DNA of 64,000 bases, taken from positions 186,001 through 250,000 of the forward strand of contig OX637630.1 of assembly GCA_951802195.1 (NCBI GenBank), written 5' to 3'. The notes beneath the pieces were generated by a model that searched no databases, was not told the DNA's origin, and saw nothing but the letters and a program-made list of their open reading frames with translations. Shown in pieces: positions 25,164-37,300 of this stretch (position 1 is its first letter; every line of letters starts with the position of its first letter). The position numbers and the translations under genes are program-made. Origin of the DNA: Tausonia pullulans (Eukaryota > Basidiomycota > Tremellomycetes > Cystofilobasidiales > Mrakiaceae).

Positions 25164-28100
25164 TCAATGACCTGAAGGGAGGAGAATGTCAACACACAAG
25201 GGGCGGAGTTTCTTGCAAAGGAGCGAGAAGGATGACTCACTGATGTACTGGACTGAACGGACATAGCAAAGCAAGACACAGCTTAGCAAGTAGAAGGCCG
25301 AAGTGTTCGCCAGGGAAAGAAACATGGAAGCGACGACGACTCACAAACGTAGCTGACTTCAGGCTGGTTGAGCTCCGCTCGGAGTAGGTCGTCGTGCATC
25401 TTGCCTAGGTCGGCGTTGGTGAAGTGGTTCCAACTGATAAATCGTGTGGCATTCAGCACGCGCTCGGAAGGTCTGTTCAGGTCGGGAGACAAAGAGGAGA
25501 GACCCACGAGCTCGTGTCACCGTAAAGCAGCGCTGGCGCCTTGACCATCTGCCTGTCGCCCTTGCATCGCTTACACTTGAAGTTGTCGTGGGTGTCGCAA
25601 AGCGTCTTCTCGTTGAAGAGGAAGAGCTCGCGGAGGTCATTCAGCGAGAAGTGCCGTTCGGTACTCTCAGCGTTGTCGTCTACGACGCAGGACGAGAGCG
25701 ACTGCTTGTGGGCTCTGGAGACCGGAGGAGACAGGAGCCAGTCAGAACACAGATCTTCACGCACGTATACAACGCATCCCGCGTACTGTCTCTGGAAGAC
25801 CTTCTCTTCGATCGTTCCTGTGGAAATGAACCGGTAGACAAAGCATTCCTTCTTCTGACCATCACGCCAGACTCGAGCTAGCGCCTGCTGGTCAGCCGCC
25901 GGATTCCAATCTAAAGACACAAGCATGCAGGATCAGTCAGTCATAGGTCAGCGATAGAGCACTCAGAGGTCGCATTGAAGTGCAACATCACTCACCGGGG
26001 TCAAAGAGAATAAGTCGGTTCGCTCCGATGAGGTTGATACCGCATCCTCCAGCCTTTGAACTGAGCAAGAAGACGAACTGCCCCCCGTCCGGGTCATTGA
26101 ACTGGTCGACGAGCTTCTGGCGCTTTCCTATGGCCATAGTACCGTCGAGTCGGAGGCAGGGGTATCTTGCAAGTGTCACAGGAGGTTGTCTGTTAGTGAG
26201 TCGAGACTGAGAAAAGTGAGGCGACGACATACTTGTAATTGCGGCACATGCGGCTGAAGAGATCCAGTGTCTGAGTATAGTTGCTGATGAGGACGATTTT
26301 GTCGTTGGTCTCCGTACGCAGGCGATGCAGGAACCTAAGCAAGCGAGTACCAACGGTCAGCCCCATTATTTTATTTTATTTTTTTGGTAAGAAAGAGCGA
26401 TTCGAGTCTACTCTTACCTCTCCAGAACGAGGAACTTTCCGCCGAGCATCGAGTCAACCTCGCGGCCCCTCTGTTTGCTCTTCAGATAGCCATCGGGCAG
26501 GAGAGCCTCGCAACCGGGTAGATCCTTAGGCAGGTCGAGCAGGTCCGGGTGGTTGCAGAGCTTCTTAAGGATGTTGATCGCCTTGAGCGGCTGAGATCCA
26601 GTCCCGCGAAGGAGCTTCTTGATTTCGGGTGATTTGATAAAGTGCCGGTAGAGGGCGAGTTGAAAATCGGAAAGCCCGCAGAAGACAACAGTCTCGTATT
26701 TTATTGGAACTGGGATGAAGGAGATAATTGGCATCAATCGAACGGGGCAAGCGCGGAGCGAAGGAGACATGAATGAGGACGCACGGTACTTGGAAAGGAG
26801 ATCGTTCGTCCGGCGGATGATGAATTTGTTGACGAGGTGACCGAGGTCCTTCAGCTTCTGATCGCTGATCTCACGGTCCTTCTCGGTCGCGTCAGAGTCG
26901 CGTCCTCGGAGGATCCCAAGCTCAAAGTTCTTGCGGAAATCGAGCCGGGTGCCGAGGAAGCCCGGGTTGGCGAAGTCGAGAAGAGCGAAGTACTCGGACA
27001 GATCATTCTGCGAGTGGCAACGGCAAGTCAGTCGAAAATCGCATCAAGACTTGCACCTATATGAAGAATCTGAGCGCGCACCTGGACGGGGGTGCCAGTG
27101 AGGATGACGCGACGCTTGACACTGATTGCAGTGAGCGCCGTAAACGTGAGAGAGTCTAGGGATGAGGTTGTGGGTGAGTAACGCGTGAGCGGCCATTTTA
27201 AAATGTTTTCTGAGCCTTGAGAGTGACTGACCTGAGTTTTTGAGCCGATGACCCTCATCGGCGAGCAGGAGGCCGACCTCACAGCCTTTGAGCTCATCTG
27301 AGAGCGTTCGGAGCGTCTCGTAGGACACAATCATGACTGGATGGCGCAGATTGCATCAGCCTCTTTCGCGACAAAGTGCTTGGGAGTGGACATAGCTTAC
27401 CCTGCTGAGTGACCTGTTTCCCCTTTGCAGAGACCCACCTCCTGACAGCGGGGATGAGTTCGGACTTACCGCCCTTACCGTCGACGGAGAGAGGGTTGAT
27501 GGCGCCTTCGCCGAGCCATTTCACTGAGAAACCCGTCCCAGTTCTAGGTCAGCGCGATCGAAGGGAAGACACAAATAGGTCCAGCTCACCAAGCTCGTTG
27601 CCCCAGTTTTTTACGAGACTACTGGGGCAGACGATGATAGCTTTCTCGATCGTTGGCTTGCCTGCCGTGGGCGACTGGCGGAGGAGCGTCTGGAGAAGAG
27701 CAATGCACTGGAGCGTCTTGCCTGGAAGAGCATGCAATGATGCGTCAGCAGCCTCTTCTTACGGGAGGAAAGGTAAACGGGCACGGACCAAGGCCCATCT
27801 CGTCGGCCATGATGCAGCTGCCGATGCGAGATTGGAGGAGACGTGTCCGTCAGCATCTTTGTTTAACAGCTTGACTGTTCAGGACGAGATGCGGACCCAA
27901 ATGTGTCAGGGGCGAGAAGACCGGTTGTACAGCGGTAGAGAAACTGCAACGAGAAGACGGGTTGCGAGTCGTTAGCGCAAATAAAGGAGTTTAAGGGGAG
28001 GTCCAAATATCCAAGGCGGACCTTGACACCCTCGACCTGATGCGGCCTCAGCACCTTGCTCAGCCTTGGGTCGATCACTACAGGCACCTTGACGCGCTTT

Positions 28101-28942
28101 TTCTTCTGACCCTCGCCCGAATCGATGCCGAGCATCTCCTTCAGGCTCTTATGTGGATTTGGGCCCTGGCCCTGGGCTTTCTTACGGTCCTCCTCCTTCT
28201 TGCTGAGAGCTTCCTCTTTCTCGCGTTCGAGTCGCTCCTCATCAGTCTCGACGAGATCGACCGTCGGATCGTAAAGCACGATCGCATGGTCCGCCATCGG
28301 ATCGTGAAGTGGTCGAGGGACAAGGATCGGCTGGCGCCGAACTCCGAGCGCGACCGACGAGATAGCGACAGTGACCGTCTGGCCATCGCGAGTCATGGAG
28401 GGGATGGAGAAGCTGGAAAAACGCCATTTCAGATCAGGATCAACCGTAGTCTCGTTGATGGTGCTTCCAGCTAAGGTCTCGGGCCAGCTGGAAGGAGACA
28501 ACTCCTCAGCTGACCGCCGCTGCACTTACCCCCTGCGGAAGACAGACTCCTTGTCTTTGGCGGCATAAATGGCGAACTTGCGGTTGACGTTGATCTCCGA
28601 GATAGGATCACCGTTCTCGTCGAGCTCGACGGGGGCGTTAATGGCGACCTTGGGGTTGATCCTGGCCTTCTTTTTGGCTGGGGCATCGTCATCGTCATCG
28701 TCGTCGCCTACATCGCCGTCTTTATACGAGACCTTGGTGCGCTGCCAGCGTCACTTCAGGGGATTAGTGACCTCCTTAGAACAATAAAAGCCGTTCAGAG
28801 TGGCGAGAGGCCATACCTTGCGCGGCGGGAGGGCTCGCTCCGGCCGCTTCAAGACGAGCGAGGGGACCTTAAACTTGCCCATGGACGGGACGCCGAAGCC
28901 GCCGCCGAGCATGCTCGATTCGCCGGACTTGCGGCGAAGCAT
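25164..28942 (-). CDS. RAD54: DNA repair and recombination translocase RAD54
   Basis: This Snf2-family ATPase remodels chromatin and stimulates Rad51 strand exchange in homologous recombination. Start [20 protein letters not shown] at 28942 gives the basic N-terminal tail. Then come [31 protein letters not shown] (motif I, split by an intron), [14 protein letters not shown] (Ia), [12 protein letters not shown] (DEGH, II), [17 protein letters not shown] (III), [12 protein letters not shown] (IV), [20 protein letters not shown] (V) and [20 protein letters not shown] (VI). The Rad54-specific end has the Zn-site pair [17 protein letters not shown], then WNHFTN and SYVFQYISH before the stop at 25164. 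More than 15 exons. The WNH and Cys/His part separates it from Rdh54 and Swr1-like ATPases. Two MCB boxes lie upstream. Confidence 0.95.
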
Positions 28943-29551
28943 CAGTAGCGAGGGAGGGCGGGAGGGGCCTTTAACGAGGGTGATAAATGAGGGTGGTGAG
29001 TAAAAGGCGAAGTTAAGTGGAGGTTGGGTGGCAAGGAAGGGCGGAGGATCGACCCGCGTCCTCTCTCGCTGGACCTGTCCCCCCCCCCCCCACCCCCCAA
29101 ACCCCTCCCCCTTCCAGCGCGACGGACGCGTCTTAAAGTCGACAGAGACGCGACGCGTCGCGCATGGACTTCTCGTTCGCCGTCCGCTAAAACAACACGC
29201 ATGTCGCTCTCGCCGGACTTGTAATTAAGAGACTACCGCAGGACACTAGCATGACGGATGCATCATCAGAATATCGTGAAAGAAACTACAGTGTTCCCCC
29301 ATCCACCTGGAATTCTTTTTTCACCTTGCTTAGCCCGGAGCAAGCAATCACTGAACACCGGAACGTCAAGACTAGCGCGAGGCCCCGCTCCTCCCTCCTC
29401 AATCCCGACGGAACGCGTCAGGCGTAGAAGGCACAGCGGCTTGCCGGCACAACCACTAGGAAGAAAGAGAAGGCGCGAGTGATATCCAGGTTACGCAGGC
29501 TCGCGGGCGGGGCAGCCGTGACTACCCACGCGGGATGGGGGCGGCAGAGCC
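28943..29551. promoter_or_regulatory. RAD54 promoter region and DAD1 3' end
   Basis: This 609-bp gap lies between two minus-strand genes. The part next to RAD54 contains a C-run (29080-29092) and two ACGCGT boxes listed separately. The part next to DAD1 (about 29220-29551) holds nothing I recognise. Confidence 0.55.
29126..29158. promoter_or_regulatory. pair of MCB boxes (ACGCGT) upstream of RAD54
   Basis: ACGCGT occurs at 29126-29131 and 29153-29158, 184 and 211 bp upstream of the RAD54 start. This palindrome is the MluI cell-cycle box bound by MBF (Mbp1/Res-type APSES factors), which switches on replication and repair genes at G1/S. The two boxes lie 27 bp apart. Binding is inferred, not shown; CpG-rich DNA makes chance hits more likely. 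Confidence 0.55.
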
Positions 29552-30136
29552 TCAACGAGAGACGCTGCTGGTGTCAGCTGTGATCTGTGAGGTATCGGCT
29601 ACGCTCTCGGCGTCGATCTTGGCCTATGAAGAACAAGCAAGAAGCAAGCGGCGACCGTAAGCGAACTTTGGGTGTAGGGTGATGATGGACGGTGCTCGTC
29701 TTCTATGAGCCATGTCACTAACCTCCCGCATCAACTCTCCAAATTTGCCTGACCGTGCAACAAAAGGAAACGGTCAACATGCGGCGACACGTAATCGCTC
29801 CCGTGACGCGACGGCACACTCACCCCAAAGGGAGGCGATCGTTTGGAACCCGTGGCCAACACCGAGGGCCTCCTCGATTCGCCGATTGAGGGCATTGGCG
29901 TCGCTGAGCAAGTCTTCGAAGTCCTAGTATCGATAAGGAGATCAACTGTATGAGCGCAGGCACGTCCAGCGAAAGGTGTAAAGCGGAGCAGGAACGCTTC
30001 GACTGACGTTGGCGATCTCCTGGATAAGCCTTTCTTGCTCGCGCTCAAATTTGGATCGTCCATCAAAGGCCGCCGGGGCGTGGGACTCGTCTAGGGGCGC
30101 CATAAGAGCTGGGGCGATGGACTTGCGGTGCTCCAT
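29552..30136 (-). CDS. DAD1: DASH/Dam1 complex subunit Dad1
   Basis: Dad1 is a small subunit of the ring-forming DASH complex that couples kinetochores to spindle microtubules. Start MEHRKSIAPALMAPLDE. The family core follows as FEREQERLIQEIAN, then exon 2 DFEDLLSDANALNRRIEEAL and GVGHGFQTIASLWG, then KFGELMRE. This matches the Dad1 pattern FERER..LI.EI.......NL..LNR.LE..I.VG.EF..V..LW..F. A last exon adds AKIDAESVADTSQITADTSS, an unstructured tail. Four exons with GT-AG junctions in consistent phase. Length about 105 residues, slightly above the usual 75-95 because of the Ser-rich end and N-terminal extension. DASH is fungal-specific, which fits the organism. Confidence 0.82.
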
Positions 30137-30450
30137 GGTGGTGTGGTGTAAGGTTGATACAGGCGAAAAGAGAGGAAGGAAAGCGTCGGCTGCGAGGCGA
30201 AGAGACTTGAGATGACTAGAGGAGGGGAAGAGTGTCGAGAGATGCAGCAGGGGGTGGAGAAAGGGAAATATCCAGTCGGGTTGATGATGGTTGGAGACGT
30301 TGAGAGACGCTTCCAAAGGGACGGACATGTTTCCTCCCCTCCACAGAAGGCACCGGGCCATGTGCGGAGGCTCTCTTTCAGAGCGCGGTTGTACTTGCCT
30401 CGCCGTCAACGTCAACCTCTCTCATTCTCCCCTCGTCGTCGCGTCCTCCT

Positions 30451-31166
30451 ATGGTCAGCCTTTAGCCCAGCTTTGGTGCGCTTCGAGGCCTCGATGCTGA
30501 ATCATACGACGCCTTCTCCTCTGCAGCTTCTCTTCTCGTTCGTGCCTCCACCTGCGTTGTCGCATCGGCCCCAACCTCTCTCTCCCTCTGCTTCTTTGGC
30601 CTGACATTCGTTGCTCACTCGCTTGCCGCCTTCTCTGGTTCAGTGTATTCAAGACGCTCACAGATCAAGGTGAGCCTCACGCTTCTGCCTTCTTTGGAGC
30701 ATCCACACCGTCCTCGCTGCCTTCTTACTTGCACCTCGGCGTTCGACAGAGGTTACCGTCGAGCTCAAGAACGATCTCTGCATCACGGGCATCCTCCGAT
30801 CGTGCGACCAGTTTCTCAACATCCGGCTTGACGCCATCAGAGTCCTCGACCCGGAAAGGCACCCCCACATGGTGCGTTGAGCCTCATGTGCCTCGCCAAG
30901 CGCGTCACCGTTGCCCTGCTTTGACAACTACTTTCTGCTCGCTGTTATGTCACTTTAGGCAACCGTCAAGAACTGTTTTATCCGTGGATCGGTCGTGCGC
31001 TATGTGCAGCTGCCTTCCCAGACAATCGACACCGCCCTTCTGGAGGACGCGACCCGGAGAGGTGGGTCATTTGGACAGTGGCGCCGCCCCTTCTGTCGCC
31101 CGCCCTTGACTGACGATGTCTGGTCGACCCATTCTGGCAGAGGCTGCCTCAGCCAACAAGCGATGA
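30451..31166 (+). CDS. LSM2: U6 snRNA-associated Sm-like protein LSm2
   Basis: LSm2 is part of the Lsm1-7 (mRNA decay) and Lsm2-8 (U6 snRNP) rings. Sure exons: up to 30669 (VFKTLTDQ), 30750-30871 (EVTVELKNDLCITGILRSCD, FLNIRLDAIRVLDPERHPHM), 30959-31061 (ATVKNCFIRGSVVRYVQLPS) and 31141-31166 (EAASANKR). Sm1 and Sm2 motifs (D-x-x-LNI.L, FIRGSVVRYV) are complete. The start is unresolved. An ATG at 30451 followed at once by a GT intron would join CTTCTCTTCTCGTTC to read MLLFSF, the family's opening, but joining this to VFKTL needs a donor at about 30557 that adds a few residues. Identity is secure; the first 15 residues are not. Confidence 0.88.
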
Positions 31167-31682
31167 GATGCTAGCCCTGGGCGGGTCCGAGATGATGTCG
31201 AGATGCGGCCGCGATGGACAGGAGGAGAAATGTGTACGATCGTCTAAACCAGCTTACCTTTGGGATCCAATCAACGACTTTAAGCCTGGAAACATCGTCA
31301 TTGTGAACGGGCCAGCGCCTCTGAGTCCAATGCCATAGTGTATGTGAGAGAAAGCTACACTCTCTCGACCCTGCAAACTTTGGCTGCCTGTTTGCCAGAC
31401 GCTCGAGGCCTTATCGAGTCCTAACAACACCGATTCCGCTTGGCTGATAGCGAGGCTGGATGGAGTAACTATGCCGCCTAATCCTTCTGCTGTGCAAGAG
31501 CGTCTATACAGAAGAGAGAAAGAGAGAAGATCTCCACTTGGAGTTCCACATGGAGTGAGCGAAGACAAGGCGGTCCAGGCGACCCGTCGGGCGCGTGAGG
31601 CGCTGGAAGAGCGAGACGCGTCTTCTCCCCAACCCCTCACCACTTTCGACCGACAACCGACGGCCCACGACCCAGAAAGGGC
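31167..31682. promoter_or_regulatory. LSM2 3' end and SLD2 promoter with one MCB box
   Basis: This 516-bp gap lies between two plus-strand genes. ACGCGT at 31616-31621 lies 61 bp before the SLD2 ATG, matching the MCB cell-cycle box also seen upstream of RAD54. Minus-strand open frames in the gap have no family resemblance. Confidence 0.5.
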
Positions 31683-33595
31683 ATGGTAAACATCTCGGAC
31701 ATCAAGGCTGAACTCAAGGCGTGGGAGAGAGACTTCAAGCTTCAGCATGGCACGCAGCCGACCAAGAGCGACATCAACGACTGCCCGACCATCGGTGAAC
31801 TCACGCTACTTGACGTTGATGTGTTCTCGCCGTCGACTGACATTTGCCTACCCAACTGACACTTTCACTCTCTCAAGCCGAGAAATATCGCATTTACAAT
31901 CGATTCCGGAAGGATTCAGGCTCCCAGTCCCAAGGGTCCTCCGTCATACGTTCCGCTGTGGTTGCCTCCTCCTCCTCGTCCACCTCGGCGGCCCTCCCAC
32001 CTCTCAGCTCGACGCATGCCTCTACGGCCATCTCCCGTGCGTCATCAGCGTCACTTCACCAGAAAGCCGGAATTCAACCGGCCTTAACTTCATCTCCGGC
32101 TCGCCCTTCGACGTCGAACGTCTTGCTCTCGACCCCCAAGAAACGCCGAGCGCCGACGCAGGCCAATCCGTTTCTCGAATCCCCCTCCAGACAGTCTCTC
32201 CCTTCAGATGGCTTGCCCTGCAAGGCCACCGCTCTACCTGTTATCACCTCTCCGGTCGGCCTCACGTCCTCGTCATTCGTCTTTGCTCAATCCCCATCCA
32301 AGCTTCGGGCTCTCATCTCTGCGCATTCGTCTACCGGCTCGCCGAACGACGCGTCTTCCCTCAACGCGTCGGTTGGGGATGGCTGGACCCCCAGGACCAG
32401 GGCTCGGAAGCGGCTCCGAGGGGAGACGACCGGTTCCCCTCACAAGGCTGTCAGGAGAAAGGTTGCGTCGTCCAGCCCTCCGCCGGGTTCCTCGAGAGGG
32501 CGCGTTCGAGGGGGAGGTCTCGCTGTCGCCCGCTCGCGATCGCCTACGTCTCGACGCGTTGACTCTGACGACGACAGTGATAACGATGCCGCCGGGGAGA
32601 GCGAGCTCCTCGGCCCATCTCCAGTCAAGCCAGACGACCTTGCGGCTCGGCCCCGCTTTCAACTCCAGTCGTCAGACTCGGAGTCGGATGATATAGACGG
32701 TGGGAGCGGTCCAGAACGGGCCGAGGCCAAACGGCGGCGGAAGAGTACACCGCGCACCTCTGTACCTCGAGCTCTCTTTGGCGATAAAATCCTCGACCCC
32801 TCAAAGCCACTCTTGGTCGTATCAGTTCCTCCGCCAGCGGCTACGTCTCGCGCTTCCGGGCTACCCGCATCCGCCCGCAACCCCTTCCTCAGCATGACAA
32901 CCCCCAAAGGAAGCCAGGAGCCGGCCATCGACACACGCCGCCGCCGATCTCCACCGTTAGACTATTCCCTGTCCCAGTCTGGGCCCAGCAAGAAGTTGCG
33001 GACGCAAGTGCCAGTGATCTCTCGGGGCTTTAACGGCTCTCAAGGCCAGAGCAAGGCCAAGGCGGAGAAAGCGCTTGCGGCCTTCAGCCATGGTGCCGGC
33101 GAGGACGACGGGTCTTCTGAAGCAGAAGGTCCTGCTCGTATTGTCCCTTCGCATCTCCTCGTATCTCGCGGGCGCGTCGGAGGTGGTGTGCCCCCCACAG
33201 CGGGCGGAGACAGCTCGGACGAGAACAGTCTTTCGCTCGGTTATCCAAGTCCTGCAAAGCGGAGGCTGATCGGTGTCTACGGTCTCCCCTTGGAAACGTC
33301 GCATCCAATTTTGGAGGATGCCGAGGGGGAGGGGGTGAATCTTCCTCCTCGACTTCTCTCTGTCCTCTCACTGCGCTCACCAGAATCTGCCTCGGCGAAA
33401 CTCGCCCGCGAGATGTCGCATACGTTCAACACCATCTTCGCTGAGGCAGACGAGCGTCGGTCTCGGTCCAAGGGCGAACCCGTCTGGGAAGCTGGGGAAA
33501 TCCCAGATGATGATGGCGAAGGAGATGACGATTGGGCCAGCGAGACGGAAGGTTGGAAGGAGACGGGTTTGGGCGTGGATGATGGTGTTTGGTGA
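31683..33595 (+). CDS. SLD2: DNA replication regulator Sld2/Drc1
   Basis: Sld2 is the S-CDK target that binds Dpb11 to load GINS and Pol epsilon at origins. Exon 1 (from ATG 31683) reads MVNISDIKAELKAWERDFKL then HGTQPTKSDINDCPTIAEKY after a short intron. The pattern IKxELKxWExxFxxxHGRxPTxxDIKxxPxIAxKYKxY is the conserved Sld2/RECQL4 N-terminus. The remainder is a single long, Ser/Pro-rich exon with several SP/TP sites (SSPARPS, SPSKLRA, TTGSPHK), as expected for a CDK-regulated, disordered protein, plus basic patches (KKRRAPT). Near the C-terminus, YPSPAKRRLIGVYGLP is a second conserved-looking patch; the tail is acidic. No RecQ helicase domain follows, so this is the fungal short form. Confidence 0.85.
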
Positions 33596-33959
33596 ATGAC
33601 TTTCCCCACCAGGGTTGAACGACTAGGGAAGTACTCGCCTTGTGAATTGATCCGATTTGCACGATATAGACAGCAGCTGCTTCCTGGTTGAGCCCTTCTG
33701 TTATGAGGAATGTGATCAGTCAAGAAGTTGATTTTGAAGGAAGAAGAGGCGGTTGCGAATGAGGTCATGCGAGGTTGAAGGGGATCAAAGACTTTCCGAT
33801 CTGATGGACATGTGCACTCGTGCTGACCTGAGAACCCAATATACGGAGGAAGAACAACCGTAGACGGGCAACAGAGGGGAAGTCAGAAAGCCCGTTGATA
33901 TCGGAGAAATCAAGTCTAGGAGGGCTGCTCAGGGGCAACGAGATTCATTTTTAAGATTG
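33596..33959. other. SLD2 3' flank up to the retroelement edge
   Basis: This 364-bp stretch lies between the SLD2 stop and the outer end of a Ty3/gypsy LTR. It should contain the SLD2 terminator. Nothing else was recognised. Confidence 0.45.
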
Positions 33960-34392
33960 TGTTAGATATATCCATGGATTGAGGACTGAGGAGAATGTGT
34001 TGGGATTGGCCCAAGGGTCAAGGGCTAAGGATGACGGAGGGTAGGGGGCGTAGGGGGAGTAGTAGACTGAAGTGATTGGCAGTGACACAGGCTCGCTTCG
34101 AGGTCTTGGGCAGGTTCGTCGAATCCAAATAGTAGTCAGAGTGCAGAACAAAAGGTACGATGAAATGAGCGTTTTATGGACCAGGGGTAAGTAAGTAAGA
34201 ACAAGGGAGAGAATGAGAAGCGCGAGAACGCAAAGAGTGTAGGGCAGATGATGAAATAAAAGAGAAAGAAAGCGCAATGAGACAAGGAGCGTGAGCCAAT
34301 GTGGCGATAGAATGGTCCAAGATGAGGGAATGTGGAGCAAGCAAGGGAAGGGCAAGCGCAGAGCTGAGGTGGCAAGCCGCGAGATCCTGACA
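33960..34392 (-). repeat. Ty3/gypsy 3' LTR
   Basis: About 433 bp, running on the minus strand from TGTCAGGATCTCG (just after the purine tract CCGGGGG) to a CA end near 33960. Its inner part, around 34090-34160, is clearly related to 51947-52030 in opposite orientation. The outer boundary may be off by two bases because TG occurs twice. Confidence 0.75.
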
Positions 34393-37300
34393 GGAGCCCC
34401 CGGCTAAGGCCCGAACTCCTGAGAGGGCGAAGGGCTTGAGGCCTAGGTGTTATGGCGACGAGGACGGCGAGGAGGGCGACGAGCAGGGCGACGCGATGGC
34501 TTGGGAAGATCGGGATGGGCGCGGTGGAAGGCTTTGAGATGGCGAAGATGAGCAACGTGGTCGTATGGCTCCCATGTGTCCTCCTCGTCGCGATAGCCTT
34601 GCCAGTGAACGAGATAGAAGTGCTTGCCGTCGCGGACGTCCATCTTGATGATGCGTTCGACGACGTACAACTCTGGGTCGGCGGCGTTGACTGGAGGCGC
34701 GGCAGGCTGGTGTTGACCGGGGTGTCCGGGGGCGTGTGGCAAGAGGAGCGAGGCATGGAAGACAGGATGGACCGGGACTGTGGGAGGCAAGTCGAGCTCG
34801 AAGGAGACGTCCGAGAGTACACGGAGGATCCGGAAGGGGCCGAGGTGTTTGACATCGAGTTTGAGCGAGGGCCGATCGGTGGTAATGTTGCGACGGTTGA
34901 GCCAGACGAGATCGCCAGCCTTGAAGATCAGAGGGGGAGGATCCTCGCCGTCTTCCCCTGGAAAGGTGGTAGGACGACGGGATTGATCAGCGAAGGTCTT
35001 GTAAGAGCGTTGGGCAGCGAGGATGTGATCTCGGATCTCGGTATGAAGAGCGCGAAGCTTGGCAACTGTGGCATCGGCGGCGGGATTGTGCGAGCTGGAG
35101 GCGGCGAGGAGGTCAGATGAAGAGAGAGGGTGGTAACCGTGGTTGGCGAAGAAAGGCGTGTGCTGGGTGGCGACCGCTAGCGAGTTGTTGAGAGCGAACT
35201 CGCAGGAGGGGAGGAGCGAGACCCAGTCGTCTTGATGGTGGTTGCAGAAGATCCGAAGGAAGGTCTCGACGACGGCGTTAGCACGCTCGGTTTGGCCGTT
35301 GGCCGCGGGGTGGAAGGCGGTAGTGAAATGAGGGGCGGTGCCGATGAGAGAGAGGAAGGAGCGCCAGAAAGCGGAGGTGAAGGTCGATCCGCAGTCCGAG
35401 GTGATGTCTGTCTGAAAACCGTGATGCCGGACGACGTGGTCGAGGTACATCCGAGCGAGCTCGGGAGCCGCGAAACCGGCTTCGCGGTACGGGACGAGAC
35501 GAACCATCTTGGTGAATCGATCGATGAAGACTTGAATGCAGTCGAGGCCGTCGGAGGTCGGGAGCTTGACGATGCCGTCCATGGAGATCATCGTCCAAGG
35601 GCGTGTCGGTGGCGGAAGCGGTTGGAGGAGGCCGAAGGGTGCGCGCCGATTTGTCTTGTTGCGGACACAAAGGTCGCAGCCAGAGGTGTAGGCTTGGACT
35701 AATGTTTGGTCGGAGGGGAAAGTGAACGAGCGTCGAAGGAGGTCGTGGGTCTTGCGAGCGCCAAGGTGCCCAGCGAGCCGAGGCTCGTGGCAGGCGCGGA
35801 CGAGGTCGAGGCGTAGCTGGTGGTCGTTCGGAACGAGGACGAGGCCGCGCGAGAGAAGGAGGTCTGTAGGGTGGAGCGAGAGACCCTGGAGAGCCTTGAC
35901 ATCGTCGGGAGAGCGAGGGCGATTCGGATGACGGAGGAGATCGATGAGGGGGGCGAGTGATGGGTCGGCGAGTTGTGCGGTGAGGAGACGAGAAAGGAGC
36001 TTGGGGCGAGGATCGAGGTCGGGGATGGGATCCGGAGGTTCCGAGTCAATGGGTTCGAAGAGCGCGGGGATGTTGCCGATCATATCGAGGGAAGTTTGAT
36101 CGAGGGGAGCTTGAGCGAGGGGAGCGGCAGCGCCCGAGGGATGGGATCTGAGGTTGGCGGCAATGATGTACTGGTCGGGTTTGAGAAGGCGCCTAGGTGT
36201 CTGGTCCGAAGGGCGACTCCCCTCAGAAAGATCCTGTCGCCTCGACAGGGAATCGGCGACAGTATTGCGTCCTCCGGGGCGGTAGATAACGACAAAGCTG
36301 AAACCAGAGAGAAACTCGGCCCAGCGGGACTCACGGCGGGAGAGGGCTTTGGAGGTGGTAAAGTACTGGAGCGACTCGTGATCGGTGTAGATGGTAAGAG
36401 GCGAAGGGTGCCCTTCGCAGTAATGGCGCCACTCCTTGAGGCACTCGATGATCGCCAGCATTTCCTTGTCGTGGATCTCGTAGTTGAGTTCGGCCGGGTT
36501 GAGCTTGCGCGAGTAGAAGGCGATCGGGCGGAGTGGCGAGCGCGGAGCGACGGCGCGTTGCGAGAGAACGCCGGCAACGGCGAAGTCGGATGAGTCCGTC
36601 TCGAAGACGAGGGGAAGCGAGGGATCGAAGACGGTGAGGACGGCAGACGAGGTGAACTTGGACTTGAGGGTCTCGAAAGCGGCGAGTTGATCCGGTCCGA
36701 AGTGGAAGGGGACGCCTTTCTTGAGGAGGGACGTAATGGGGGCGACGACTTTTGAGAACCGGTGGACGAAACGGCGGTAGAAGTTGGCGAATCCGAGGAA
36801 GGACTGGATGTGTCTGACCGAGGTGGGTGCCGGCCAGTCTGTAACAGCTGAGATCTTGGAGGGATCCATCTTGATGCCTAGAGCGCCGACGATGTAGCCG
36901 AGGAAATCGACCTCGTTCTGGTGGAAGGCGCACTTCTCCGGCTTGACCCAGAGGCGCGCTGCAAGGAGGCGCTCGAGGACAGTGGCAACGTGTTGGCGAT
37001 GTGTGTCGAGGGTGGGGGAAAATATGAGGATATCATCTAAATAGACGATGACGGAGATGTCGAGGAGGTCGCGGAGGGTGTCGTTCATAAAGTGCTGGAA
37101 TGTAGCTGGTGCGTTCGTCAGCCCAAAGGGCATAACTTTGTACTCGAACAGCCCGTAGCGACAGCGGAAGGCAGTCTTCCATTCATCACCCGGGGCGATC
37201 CGAACGAGGTTGTAGGCGCCTCGAAGGTCGAGTTTGGTGAAGAACTTGGCAGTGGCCAGCCGGTCAAGGGATTCCGAGATGAGTGGGAGCGGGTACCGAT

